Made by a program: the position numbers and the translations under genes
Source: an uncultured Bacillaceae bacterium
Lineage (GTDB): Bacteria; Bacillota; Bacilli; Bacillales; Bacillaceae_L
Length of the DNA: 64,000 nucleotides
Assembly: GCA_947497585.1 (NCBI GenBank)
Contig: CANMHG010000003.1
Span: forward strand, 248,001-312,000
Direction: 5' to 3'
Part shown: positions 24,881-33,439 of the stretch, piece after piece
Layout of the letters: each line of letters opens with the position of its first letter
How positions within the stretch are numbered: position 1 is the first letter of the stretch
Notes under the pieces: model-generated
Database searches by the model: none
Seen by the model: only the letters and a program-made list of their open reading frames with translations
What the model was told of the DNA's origin: nothing

Positions 24881-26338
24881 TTGAGTCGTAAAATTCTTGC
24901 AATGTACATGGCACTATCAATGCTAATTGGTGCAGGGGGAACGTATGTAGCTACAGAGGTATTAGATGGTACACCATTAGTAGCGGATAATGATACAGCC
25001 TCGGAAAATCATGCTTCACAGCCTGAACCGAGCGAAGATGCACAGGAACAGTTAAAGAAGATTGGGCAAGCATATGACTTAATTAAGTCTAGATATGTTG
25101 AGGAAATGGATGAAAATGAGTTAATTGAAGGCGCTATTCAGGGGATGGTCAACACATTAGAAGATCCTTATTCCGTTTATATGGATAAAGATACTGCCGA
25201 ACAATTTAACCAGTCACTTGATTCTTCTTTTGAGGGAATCGGTGCCGAAGTGAGTATGATCGATGGAAAGGTAACCATTGTTGCTCCATTCAAAGATTCT
25301 CCAGCTGAAAAAGCTGGTTTAAAGCCAAATGATCAAATTCTCGCAGTAGACGGTGAGAATGTCGAGGGCTTAGATTTATATGAAGCCGTTTTGAAGATTC
25401 GTGGTGAAAAAGGAACGGTTGTTAAGCTAGATGTTATCCGTCCTGGCGTTACTGAGATTATAAAAATTGATGTGACACGAGATGAAATCCCAATCGAAAC
25501 CGTTTATAGCTCTGTTAAAGAAAGCAATGGTAAAAAAGTGGGTTATATTGAAATTACTTCGTTTGCAGAAGACACTGCAAAGGATTTTGTTGTAAGTTTA
25601 GATGAGCTGGAAAAGCAAAAAATTGATGGACTAGTAATAGATGTTCGTGGAAATCCTGGTGGTTACCTTGAAAGTGTTGAGGAAATCCTTAAGCACCTAA
25701 TTACAGAGGAAAAACCTTATGTGCAAATTCAGGATCGTACAGGTAATAAACAACGCTTTTTCTCTACATTAAAAGAGAAGAAGGGCTATCCAATTAATGT
25801 ACTGATCGATCGTGGTAGTGCTTCAGCATCAGAGATTTTAGCAGGTGCACTGAAAGAAGCAGGAGGCTATAATGTTGTTGGTGAATCTTCATTTGGTAAA
25901 GGCACCGTTCAGCAAGCTGTCCCAATGGGGGATGGAAGCAATATTAAACTAACGATGTTTAAATGGCTTACGCCAGATGGCAATTGGATTCATAAAACAG
26001 GAGTAGAGCCAACGATTGATGTAAAACAACCTGACTACTTCTACAGTAATCCAATTCAGTTAGAAAATGATTTAGTACTTGATATGAACAATGAGCAAGT
26101 GAAAAATGCTCAGCTTATGCTAAAAGGACTTGGATTTGAAACAGGACGCGCTGATGGTTACTATAGTAAAGCAACAGAAACAGCCGTTAAAGCTTTCCAA
26201 CAAACCAATAACGTAAATCCTACAGGCAAAATAGACAAAGCGACAGCTGAACTCATTCAAACACAATTACTTGAAAAAGTACGTGAAGAAGCAAATGATA
26301 TCCAGCTGCAAACAGCGATGAAAGTGTTGTTTCAATAA
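24881..26338 (+). CDS. ctpB: carboxy-terminal processing protease CtpB (S41, PDZ)
   Basis: 485 residues. An N-terminal signal or anchor helix (1-25) is followed by a PDZ domain (about 95-180; FEGIGAEVSMIDGKVTIVAPFKDSPAEKAGLKPND) and an S41 protease core. The catalytic Ser is in DRGSASASE and the Lys in SSFGKGTVQQ. A C-terminal peptidoglycan-binding domain spans about 405-465 (AQLMLKGLGFETGRADGYYSKATETAVKAFQ). In B. subtilis CtpB cleaves SpoIVFA in the space between mother cell and forespore to activate sigma-K processing. AGGAGG is 9 bp before TTG 24881 but touches the in-frame ATG at 24872, so I prefer the TTG. Confidence 0.93.
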   Translation: MSRKILAMYMALSMLIGAGGTYVATEVLDGTPLVADNDTASENHASQPEPSEDAQEQLKKIGQAYDLIKSRYVEEMDENELIEGAIQGMVNTLEDPYSVYMDKDTAEQFNQSLDSSFEGIGAEVSMIDGKVTIVAPFKDSPAEKAGLKPNDQILAVDGENVEGLDLYEAVLKIRGEKGTVVKLDVIRPGVTEIIKIDVTRDEIPIETVYSSVKESNGKKVGYIEITSFAEDTAKDFVVSLDELEKQKIDGLVIDVRGNPGGYLESVEEILKHLITEEKPYVQIQDRTGNKQRFFSTLKEKKGYPINVLIDRGSASASEILAGALKEAGGYNVVGESSFGKGTVQQAVPMGDGSNIKLTMFKWLTPDGNWIHKTGVEPTIDVKQPDYFYSNPIQLENDLVLDMNNEQVKNAQLMLKGLGFETGRADGYYSKATETAVKAFQQTNNVNPTGKIDKATAELIQTQLLEKVREEANDIQLQTAMKVLFQ

Positions 26339-26346
26339 GTAATGTG

Positions 26347-26377
26347 AAAATCCCCTCCAGGGCCTGGAGGGGGTTTT
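26347..26377 (+). terminator. ctpB terminator
   Basis: AAAATCCCCTCCA-gggcc-TGGAGGGGGTTTTT. Confidence 0.92.
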
Positions 26378-26413
26378 TATATGAGTTTTTTTCAGAATGG
26401 GATATCCTGTTAA

Positions 26414-26585
26414 ACCGATATTTCTCTCCAATTGACCGATATGATGTCATAATCGACCGATAAAATCTCAGATTGACCGATAAGAAGTCGAAATGGACCG
26501 ATATTGTATCTAATTCGACCGATAAATATTGAAAATCCGGAAAATGTAAAGAAACCAACAGATATACAGTCCTACCTGACTGATA
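26414..26585 (+). repeat. array of ACCGATA repeats with 21-bp period
   Basis: ACCGATA occurs at 26414, 26435, 26456, 26476, 26497 and 26518, spaced 21, 21, 20, 21 and 21 bp. Degenerate copies ACAGATA at 26558 and ACTGATA at 26579 continue the register. Bases between are mostly A/T with a loose TC..AATTG before each core. This puts all cores on one face of the helix. It lies between the ctpB terminator and minJ. I see no ORF or hairpin in it. Confidence 0.85.
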
Positions 26586-26736
26586 TATCACACGTAAATG
26601 ATTGAAATGTCCAGCATATAACCCCCATTCTAAATTTTCCAATAAAATCCGTATGCTTTCGTAAGAGGTTTTGGTAAAATAAAGGATAAGTTTACTAGAA
26701 TCGTAGTGAGTAATGGATAAAGGGCGGTGATAAGCA

Positions 26737-27930
26737 TTGATAGAGTTGTGGTTAGTTGAGTTTTTAAAAGGAATTGGTCGGCTTTTTCTTCATCCACTTT
26801 TTTATGGACTCTTTGGTATGGCGGTTTTCCTTGGTTATTTACGAGTGAAACGGGAGAGAAAAGTGTTTCATACAAGGCTGCATGATGGGTTCTATGAATT
26901 ACGTTCGCTTCTACCAATGGGGGGCGTTATAGGTTTAGTGCTATCTATTATAACCATTGGTTCAGGAGTGGTGATTCCATTCGGAACAATTGTTTTAATT
27001 GGGGTTATTACTATTCTATTGAGCTTAACCTTTAGTCTACGGTGGTTATCACCGTCCTATGTTATTGGCTTTTCAATGTTTGGCATCATCTTTCTATCAA
27101 CGCTCAGTAGTGAGTCTAGCTTTTTACAAGGTTTAATAGAAGATTTTAAAAATACATCTTTAACAGCAGTCGTGATGTTACTAGCATTACTAGTGATTTC
27201 AGAGGGGATACTCGTACTAAAGAATGGTACTAAGGGAACATCACCTCATATTGAACAAAGTAAGCGCGGCTTACCGGTAGGCTCACACCTTACAAGACGT
27301 TTGTGGATGGTTCCTGTTTTTCTAGTACTTCCTGGTGAGGTACTTCAAACACAATTTCAATGGTGGCCACTTTTTTCAATAAATGATGGCCAATATGCAC
27401 TTACACTTGTTCCTTTTGCAATAGGATTTCAAAATAAAACACTAGGTATGCTTCCCTCTGATGGTATTCGGTTTATTGGAAAACGCATAATTGCTCATGG
27501 AATCGTAATTGCTGCCTTAGCAGTAGGGAACATTTGGTATCCGTTACTCGCCATTGTTGGCGCTTCCTTAGCCCTTATCGGTCGGGAACTTATATCCATT
27601 CACCACCGATTAACAGACGATTCAATGCCGTTCTTTTTTTCAAGAAAGGACCATGGTTTGATGATACTCGGAATCATTCCGAAGACTCCTGCAGAAAAAA
27701 TGGGCTTGCAAGTGGGTGAGATTGTTACAAAAGTAAATAGCATTCCGGTAAAATCTGAAGGTGGATTTTACGAAGCTCTTCAAAAAAACAGGGCATATTG
27801 TAAACTGGAAATTGTCGATACGAATGGTGAAGTCCGTTTCGTACAACGTGCACTTTACGACGGTGAACACCATGAATTAGGTATATTGTTCGTATTTGAC
27901 CAGAAAAAGTGGGAAAATAAAGCGGTTTAA
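26737..27930 (+). CDS. minJ: cell-division topological determinant MinJ (PDZ)
   Basis: 397 residues. Several transmembrane helices (about seven, residues 12-285) precede a C-terminal cytosolic PDZ-like domain (about 300-390; GLMILGIIPKTPAEKMGLQVGEIVTKVNSIPVKSEGGFYEAL). MinJ links DivIVA at the poles to MinD and so positions the MinCD division inhibitor. The TTG start is preceded by GGGCGGTGA. It follows ctpB as in B. subtilis (yvjB-yvjD). Confidence 0.9.
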   Translation: MIELWLVEFLKGIGRLFLHPLFYGLFGMAVFLGYLRVKRERKVFHTRLHDGFYELRSLLPMGGVIGLVLSIITIGSGVVIPFGTIVLIGVITILLSLTFSLRWLSPSYVIGFSMFGIIFLSTLSSESSFLQGLIEDFKNTSLTAVVMLLALLVISEGILVLKNGTKGTSPHIEQSKRGLPVGSHLTRRLWMVPVFLVLPGEVLQTQFQWWPLFSINDGQYALTLVPFAIGFQNKTLGMLPSDGIRFIGKRIIAHGIVIAALAVGNIWYPLLAIVGASLALIGRELISIHHRLTDDSMPFFFSRKDHGLMILGIIPKTPAEKMGLQVGEIVTKVNSIPVKSEGGFYEALQKNRAYCKLEIVDTNGEVRFVQRALYDGEHHELGILFVFDQKKWENKAV

Positions 27931-27969
27931 CGAATAATAGTTTACCTTCAAACTAAACACTTATACACA

Positions 27970-27999
27970 AAAATCCAACATTCTCTGTTGGATTTTTTT
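27970..27999 (+). terminator. minJ terminator
   Basis: AAAATCCAACA-ttctc-TGTTGGATTTTTTT. Confidence 0.92.
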
Positions 28000-28097
28000 C
28001 ACCTTAATAGGGCTATCTTTCCTGTGATTGTTTTAAAATGCTCAGAGCAAACTAGGAGAGGTACTTGATACCACAACATTTTTGAGGGGGAATTCAT

Positions 28098-28469
28098 TTG
28101 CATACACCATTTCACGGAACTCAACAGGTAAATCAGGCTCGTCAAATTGCACAGCAATTAATTACACAAACACAACAAGGAACTCAGCAATATCGTATGA
28201 TGCTTCAACAAGAGCAACAAAACATTCAAATGCTTGAGCAAATGCTACAGCGTGAAAAGCAAGCTGCACAATTGATACAACAAAGCATTCATTCACATGA
28301 TGTAGCTATCCAACGCTGCCAAGAGGTTGTAAATCTTTGTAATCAAATGAGTAATGAATTATCAAGCAATCCTACTGGCTTTACAACTTCAGGGCAACAA
28401 TACCAGCAACAACCACAGCACCAACAATACCAATCAACAACTCATTTTCAAACACCTTTTCAACAATAG
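28098..28469 (+). CDS. glutamine-rich small protein, function unknown
   Basis: 123 residues. Gln makes up roughly a third. A helical, coiled-coil-prone core (residues about 10-95; QARQIAQQLITQTQQGTQQ, then EQMLQREKQAAQLIQQ) is followed by a disordered Gln/Thr/Pro tail with YQQQPQHQQYQ. Two Cys (QRCQEVVNLC) are present. TTG start behind GAGGGGGAA. Such proteins in spore-formers are often coat or spore-surface components, but nothing here proves it. It converges on a Gly/Tyr-rich gene with a shared terminator. Confidence 0.75.
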   Translation: MHTPFHGTQQVNQARQIAQQLITQTQQGTQQYRMMLQQEQQNIQMLEQMLQREKQAAQLIQQSIHSHDVAIQRCQEVVNLCNQMSNELSSNPTGFTTSGQQYQQQPQHQQYQSTTHFQTPFQQ

Positions 28470-28488
28470 TTGAATCATCAAAAAACAT

Positions 28489-28521
28489 AAAAGGGATAGG
28501 TGATCTTCCCTATCCCTTTTC
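28489..28521. terminator. bidirectional terminator between the Q-rich and G-rich genes
   Basis: AAAAGGGATAGG-tgatctt-CCCTATCCCTTTT. Confidence 0.88.
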
Positions 28522-28531
28522 TACTATGAAA

Positions 28532-28885
28532 TTAAAATCTTCTTCTAAATCCAACTCCAGGTCCATAACTGCCAAAACCAGGTCCGAATCCAGAACCATA
28601 GCCAGGTCCATAACCACCAAAACCAGGTCCATAACCTGCTCCAACTCCTGCGCCATAACCACTATAGCCAGGTCCAAATCCGGCACCTGCACCAGGGCCA
28701 TATCCACCAAAGCCAGGTCCATAGCCAGCACCATATCCTGGATAACCATAACCAGGATAATCAGGTCCATTTAAGAGCTCGCCACCTAAATAGCCAAGTC
28801 CAGCACCTATTAAGCCAGTTGTTAATGGACCGAACCCTGAGCCGCCTAGAAATCTTGAATCGTTTGGATGGGCATTTCTATACAT
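28532..28885 (-). CDS. Gly/Tyr/Pro-rich repeat protein, putative spore-surface or coat protein
   Basis: 117 residues. Residues 1-40 (MYRNAHPNDSRFLGGSGFGPLTTGLIGAGLGYLGGELL) contain a Gly-zipper helix. Residues about 41-110 are irregular repeats of GYGPGFGGYGPG type, with almost no charge, ending in GFRRRF. Such low-complexity Gly-Tyr proteins self-assemble; in Bacillus they occur in spore coats and exosporium. The frame on the other strand is also open only because of the repeat. Ribosome site AGGAGG precedes the ATG. No direct evidence of sporulation control was found in the upstream 295 bp, where I see no other feature. Confidence 0.75.
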   Translation of the reverse strand: MYRNAHPNDSRFLGGSGFGPLTTGLIGAGLGYLGGELLNGPDYPGYGYPGYGAGYGPGFGGYGPGAGAGFGPGYSGYGAGVGAGYGPGFGGYGPGYGSGFGPGFGSYGPGVGFRRRF

Positions 28886-29180
28886 ATCATTTCCTCCTAC
28901 GTAGGTATTCGTTTATTCTTACACTTTACCTTATGTATGGGTCTAATTTTAGGTTAGGCTGATGTACCAAATGATATCAAAATAAAACAAATGCCCAGTT
29001 ATTGCGCAAGATAGACTGTAAAATACTTCCTTGATTGGTCGTATTTATTCAACATGCAATTTGTCTAATTTTGTCGAAAATGTACACCTTGGTTAAAAAC
29101 TTTGTCATAATGTTTAATAAGAACATTACTATACGACTATGACTAATTAATTATGAAGTTATAGATTAGGAGGTCCATAG

Positions 29181-30608
29181 GTGAAAAATATAACAACAAC
29201 AGGAATAGATGGTTTAGATTGCGTACTTAACGGTGGTTTTCCTGTTGAATCTACAATTTTATTAGAGGGCGCACCAGGTACTGGAAAGACGATCCTAGGT
29301 ATGCAATTCTTGTATCAAGGTGTAATTCAGAATAATGAACCAGGAGTATACATTACGTTTGAAGAGTTCCCAGAACAGATTTATCGTGAAATGCTTGATT
29401 TTGGTTGGAATATAAAAGCTTTAGAAAAAGAAAATAAGATGCGTGTCATTTGCTTATCACCTGATATATTATTGGAGCAAATGAAAAGTCCTAATGGTCT
29501 ATTCGAACAGATTATCAAGGAAATAAATTGTAAGCGAATCGTAATTGATAGTTTAAACCTGTTCCATTTTGGAATGGATGATCTAATAGAAAAGCGAAAG
29601 ACTATTTATACACTTAGAAATATATTGCGCAAATATACCTTAACAACATTACTTATCCATGAACAAACGACTAACATTCGTGATGAAATACCGTTTGAGA
29701 GTTATGTTGTTGATGGAGTAATTAGACTTTCACTTCAAAAACACAATCATATCTACCGTAAAAGAACTCTTGAAGTTCTAAAGATGAGAGGTTGCAAAAT
29801 AAGTGAAGGGGAGCATATTTATCGAATTAATGAAACAGGGATTAATTTAATTCCAGCTCTTACGATGATTGAAGATCGGGCGGTAACCCAAAATCATGAG
29901 AACATACCAACTGGTATTAGTGCTATAGATCGCTTATTATATGGAGGTATCCCGCGTGGTTCAACCTTTATACTAGACACAAATAGTAAGGCGAACTATA
30001 AATATTTCGGAGCTTCAATTGTAACCAGTAGAATAGCTGCTGGCGATAAAATAATAGTATTATTATCAAGTTTGACGACTATCTTGGACCTTGAACATAT
30101 CTATCGTTTATATGGTATAGACTTACATGAATTAGTAATCCAAGAGAAAGTTTATTTTATTGAACACTATGATCGCCCGATTCCTAATGGCTATGATTCA
30201 GCAGTAATAAAGGTAGGACATCTAAGCAATGATGAATTTAGAAATGTCATTCAGGATAAGCTTGGGCCAATCGTGGAGGAAACTCTTAAGCGAGGAGAGG
30301 ACTGGTTTATCTACCAAGATATTAACACTCTTGTATCTTTAAGAGGGAAAGAGTTTATGAACAGTTACTTTACTGAAGAAGTTGCTAAGACTAGTTCAAC
30401 TAACATAACAATTGTTGCACTTTGTAATTTTACGGAAATTGGACCTGAAACATCTAGCTTCTTAGAACGGACAAGTAATGGGGTATTTCAAACATGGGTA
30501 GATGGTAATTACCAATATTTTCAGTTGAAAAAATCTCCTCAAGGAAATATGTCTCAGCCTTTAATTGTTGAAAATATTCAGGCTAAGCCTTTTGTTAGGC
30601 TTGTATAG
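29181..30608 (+). CDS. KaiC-like (RadA/RAD55 superfamily) ATPase, two tandem domains, second degenerate
   Basis: 475 residues. Domain 1 (1-225) has Walker A GAPGTGKT at 30-37, paired catalytic glutamates E61-E62 in TFEEF, Walker B RIVIDS near 119-124, and YRKRTLEVLKMRG as in KaiC CI. Domain 2 (240-475) repeats the entry motif GISAIDRLLYGGIPRGSTF, but its P-loop is replaced by LDTNSKANYK (265-274), so it should not bind ATP normally. The layout mirrors the CI-CII of cyanobacterial KaiC, yet the autokinase half is lost. It leads an operon with a small winged-helix-like gene and a LuxR regulator. Inference: an ATP-dependent hub controlling that regulator. A circadian role is not implied. RBS AGGAGG; GTG start. 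Confidence 0.88.
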   Translation: MKNITTTGIDGLDCVLNGGFPVESTILLEGAPGTGKTILGMQFLYQGVIQNNEPGVYITFEEFPEQIYREMLDFGWNIKALEKENKMRVICLSPDILLEQMKSPNGLFEQIIKEINCKRIVIDSLNLFHFGMDDLIEKRKTIYTLRNILRKYTLTTLLIHEQTTNIRDEIPFESYVVDGVIRLSLQKHNHIYRKRTLEVLKMRGCKISEGEHIYRINETGINLIPALTMIEDRAVTQNHENIPTGISAIDRLLYGGIPRGSTFILDTNSKANYKYFGASIVTSRIAAGDKIIVLLSSLTTILDLEHIYRLYGIDLHELVIQEKVYFIEHYDRPIPNGYDSAVIKVGHLSNDEFRNVIQDKLGPIVEETLKRGEDWFIYQDINTLVSLRGKEFMNSYFTEEVAKTSSTNITIVALCNFTEIGPETSSFLERTSNGVFQTWVDGNYQYFQLKKSPQGNMSQPLIVENIQAKPFVRLV

Positions 30609-30625
30609 GAGGATTTTAAATAACT

Positions 30626-30880
30626 ATGGTGTTATTTCACTTAAGTACGTTACAAATTGAGTGTACAATGTTTTTTCAGGAAAACCCCTATACGTTTGAG
30701 ACCCTAGATGGTCTTTCCATTCGACTAGGAAGGAATCAAGAGGATTTACGTCCTGTTTTAGAAAACTTGGTAAGTAATTCTATATTAGAGATAATTGGCA
30801 CTGGAGAGAGAGCCATTTATCGATATATCCAGCCTCAGCTAATGGATATTGGAGAGGGGGAAGCATGGGACGGAATGTAG
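30626..30880 (+). CDS. small winged-helix-like protein
   Basis: 84 residues. The pattern FFQENPYTFETLDGLSIRLGRNQEDLRPVLENLVSNSILEIIGTGERAIYRY reads as helix-turn-helix plus wing, like a stand-alone MarR/winged-helix module. It could be a DNA-binding adaptor or protein interaction module. It starts 15 bp after the KaiC-like gene (GGAGGA lies somewhat far upstream) and overlaps the next gene by 16 bp. I know no named family for it. Confidence 0.72.
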   Translation: MVLFHLSTLQIECTMFFQENPYTFETLDGLSIRLGRNQEDLRPVLENLVSNSILEIIGTGERAIYRYIQPQLMDIGEGEAWDGM

Positions 30881-32991
30881 CCTTTCTACAGGATATGCAG
30901 GATGCGTATTCAGTCATATCGGACTTGACCATTTTAATGACAGATAAGCATGGAAAAATGATTACAAATGTTTCGAATGAAAATGATTTTACTGATATGA
31001 TCCTTAACAAATTTGGTGAAAGTGATAACCTTCGTGAAATCATTAAACCACTAGATTCCATACGGAACCCAATTTTACTAGATTCGAGAATAGGGTTAAA
31101 ATTAATTCTCGCTCCAATTCTTGTTCACAATGATTTGAAGTTTTATATATTTGCCGGCTATATTTTAGAACAAGGATCTAAAGATTTTGTTTATCAATTT
31201 ATTCTAGAAAATGTAAATGAATCTAATCGCATTTTAGGTGTTTTAGATACCCTAACAGTTCATTCTGAGGATGAAATTGGAGAAAAACTAAAACATATTG
31301 AAAAATTATCAACGATTATTTCAACCTATTTATCGGTCGAAGCTAAGGAACAACAGGATTCACAAACGCTTTCTATTCTACACAAAAATTTGGAGTCAAT
31401 CAGAAACGATAGTGTAACCTACGAAGACATAGTAGGAGAGTTTATGTCCGTCAACAAAAGTGTTGATTATGTAGGGTTAGCACTTCAAGAAGATAATGAC
31501 CAATACTGTGTGAAAGTTGTTCTAGGTAATGGGGCAGAAAACCTTAAAGGCTATACTTTTTTACTTGGTGAAGGCTTTTTTGGACATACAATCGCAGTGA
31601 ATAGTCTTCAATTTTGGAAGAATAGTAGTATCGATCCTAGAAGTAATTTATTTGTTCAAAAAGGCATGGATTCACAAAGTCTATTTTCTATTCCTGTATA
31701 CGCGGAAAAGACGGTAAAGGGTGTACTATTTGGCGGAAGTTTGCAGAGGGAATTAGATACTTCTGATGTTGACGAAGATGCAAAGCTTTTTTCAAGCTTG
31801 CTTAGTGCATTGTTAACAAAGCAATCATTAAATGAGGATCTACAAAATCATTTAATGGAACTATCCACATTTAATGAGATCTTTCATGTTATTACTTCTG
31901 TTGAAGATATAAAAAGAGTGCTTTATATTCTAGTCGATATAAGTTTAAACCTTATTCGGGGACCTTTCACATGTATTGTGTTTAGACCGGATAGCCGTGA
32001 ATCGAAGGTTGAAATTGTATCAAGAGGACTAACCAAAGACCAAATTAATGACTATTGTCATGATGTTTCTATTAGGTCATTTTCCAACTCAATTATTGAC
32101 AATGTTAAACAGCCGAAAAGAACCTCAACAAATTGGGGACCAGAGGCCTTAGAATTTCCTTTAATGTTTAATAATCATTTGTACGGAATGTTATGTGTGG
32201 GCTATTATCCGAAAGACGATCCCGATAAATATATTTCGTATTTATCCAGTTTATCCGTTTCGGGCGCCATAGCCATTCATTTACAACAAATGAAAAATGG
32301 AAAAGAGAATGAAGATTCTATATTGCAGGTATTACATGCTATGTTAGAACAGTTGGCTCCAGAAAAATATCAACAAACAGTTAAAATAAGGAAGTTGGTT
32401 GAAGAATTTTCACGTTTTTATTATCCTGAGCAAATGGAGCAACTATCAAAGGCAAGTTTCGTTGCCTTATATGAAATCGAAATTATAGAAAAGTTCTTGA
32501 TAGATACTAGCATAATTTCTCTTTTACACGATTGTAAGGCAGTATTAAATAATACAAAAACGAATAATATTAGTGGAGAAATACTGGCGGTTATTTGCCA
32601 TTATGTCGATCATGGGGAGAGTCCTGAATCTCTTACTACACTTAACGCTATATCAGATAATCTAAGAAACCAATTTCGATCTTATCTTACTAAACAAACA
32701 ATCGTTGAAAGCCAGGTTTCACTCATTGATAAATCGGTTAACCACAACACTGAATCACTAAAAAGAGAAACAGCCTATTTAAAGAATGAGCTCAATATCT
32801 CCTCGAGAGAAATCGAAGTCTTAAATCTCGTTTTAAAAGGATATAGTAATCAAGAAATTGCAACTAAGTTATATATAAGTGATCATACTGTGAAGAATCA
32901 TATGACTAAAATTTTACAAAAGCTAGGTGCCACTGATCGTTCCCAAGCGATAGCAAAGGTCTATCAAATGGGGTACACTCCTATAGATTAA
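30865..32991 (+). CDS. LuxR-type regulator with PocR-like, GAF and helical sensor domains
   Basis: 708 residues, no membrane segment. Residues 1-110 (LQDMQDAYSVISDLTILMTDKHGKMIT) resemble a PocR ligand-binding domain. Two GAF-like domains follow at about 165-330 and 345-490. A helical region at about 495-640 resembles an HD-GYP fold whose metal ligands are gone (YQQTVKIRKLVEEF, ICHYVDHGESPES). The C-terminus is a clear LuxR/GerE helix-turn-helix (645-705; SREIEVLNLVLKGYSNQEIATKLYISDHTVKNHMTKIL). RBS GGAGAGGGGG. It overlaps the preceding small gene, so the three genes from 29181 form one operon closed by the terminator at 33001. Targets are unknown; the c-di-GMP genes downstream are the obvious candidates. 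Confidence 0.85.
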   Translation: MGRNVAFLQDMQDAYSVISDLTILMTDKHGKMITNVSNENDFTDMILNKFGESDNLREIIKPLDSIRNPILLDSRIGLKLILAPILVHNDLKFYIFAGYILEQGSKDFVYQFILENVNESNRILGVLDTLTVHSEDEIGEKLKHIEKLSTIISTYLSVEAKEQQDSQTLSILHKNLESIRNDSVTYEDIVGEFMSVNKSVDYVGLALQEDNDQYCVKVVLGNGAENLKGYTFLLGEGFFGHTIAVNSLQFWKNSSIDPRSNLFVQKGMDSQSLFSIPVYAEKTVKGVLFGGSLQRELDTSDVDEDAKLFSSLLSALLTKQSLNEDLQNHLMELSTFNEIFHVITSVEDIKRVLYILVDISLNLIRGPFTCIVFRPDSRESKVEIVSRGLTKDQINDYCHDVSIRSFSNSIIDNVKQPKRTSTNWGPEALEFPLMFNNHLYGMLCVGYYPKDDPDKYISYLSSLSVSGAIAIHLQQMKNGKENEDSILQVLHAMLEQLAPEKYQQTVKIRKLVEEFSRFYYPEQMEQLSKASFVALYEIEIIEKFLIDTSIISLLHDCKAVLNNTKTNNISGEILAVICHYVDHGESPESLTTLNAISDNLRNQFRSYLTKQTIVESQVSLIDKSVNHNTESLKRETAYLKNELNISSREIEVLNLVLKGYSNQEIATKLYISDHTVKNHMTKILQKLGATDRSQAIAKVYQMGYTPID

Positions 32992-33000
32992 TTCTCAGCT

Positions 33001-33022
33001 ACCCGCAAATGCGGGTTTTTTT
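33001..33022 (+). terminator. terminator of the KaiC-like operon
   Basis: ACCCGC-aaat-GCGGGT followed by TTTTTT. Confidence 0.9.
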
Positions 33023-33184
33023 ATTCCTATCCTACTAAGTTCCTATTTCTAATAGGAGATTATTCCTATACCCATTTCCTATTCAGCGAGTATAAAAATA
33101 AGAGTTAACGGTGATATACGAAGGGGTAAAAATAAAGGACAATAAATCTACAAGCTTCGATAAAAACTGGAAGGACTACTGGTA

Positions 33185-33397
33185 TTGAAAACTAACACAT
33201 TAGAACTTTATTTGGCTACCCATTACATTTTACTCCTAATAAACAGTAAAACCCTCTCAGAAGGTACTGAGAATATTCAACAGCCACTAAGTAAAGTAAT
33301 TCATCAGGATTTGGTAAAGGTAATACTATTGAATGGAGCTCCATTGTATTTTTATGTGAGGCCACTAGAGTCAGAAATTCATATGCAGCGGGATTAA
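33185..33397 (+). CDS. hypothetical 70-residue protein
   Basis: Not recognised. TTG start with GGAAGG about 10 bp upstream. An N-terminal hydrophobic patch YLATHYILLLI is followed by a polar region. It fills part of a 448-bp gap and could be the first gene of the operon at 33440, or chance. No other feature is seen in the gap besides the terminator at its start. Confidence 0.4.
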   Translation: MKTNTLELYLATHYILLLINSKTLSEGTENIQQPLSKVIHQDLVKVILLNGAPLYFYVRPLESEIHMQRD

Positions 33398-33439
33398 TAA
33401 CTATGGCTTTTTTGATTTTATTTTATTAGGGGGAAGTTC

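Noticed and set aside
26414..26585. Series of sigma-D promoters or a CRISPR array
   Set aside because: ACCGATA resembles the sigma-D -10 but has no TAAA at 14-16 bp upstream. The 7-bp core is too short for CRISPR repeats.
28510..28774. Plus-strand Ser/Arg/Thr-rich ORF opposite the Gly-rich gene
   Set aside because: It is the antisense shadow of the GYGPGF-type repeat. The minus-strand gene has the ribosome site and a plausible start.
29181..30608. Full circadian KaiC
   Set aside because: The second P-loop is lost and no KaiA or KaiB gene is seen, so a clock function is not supported.
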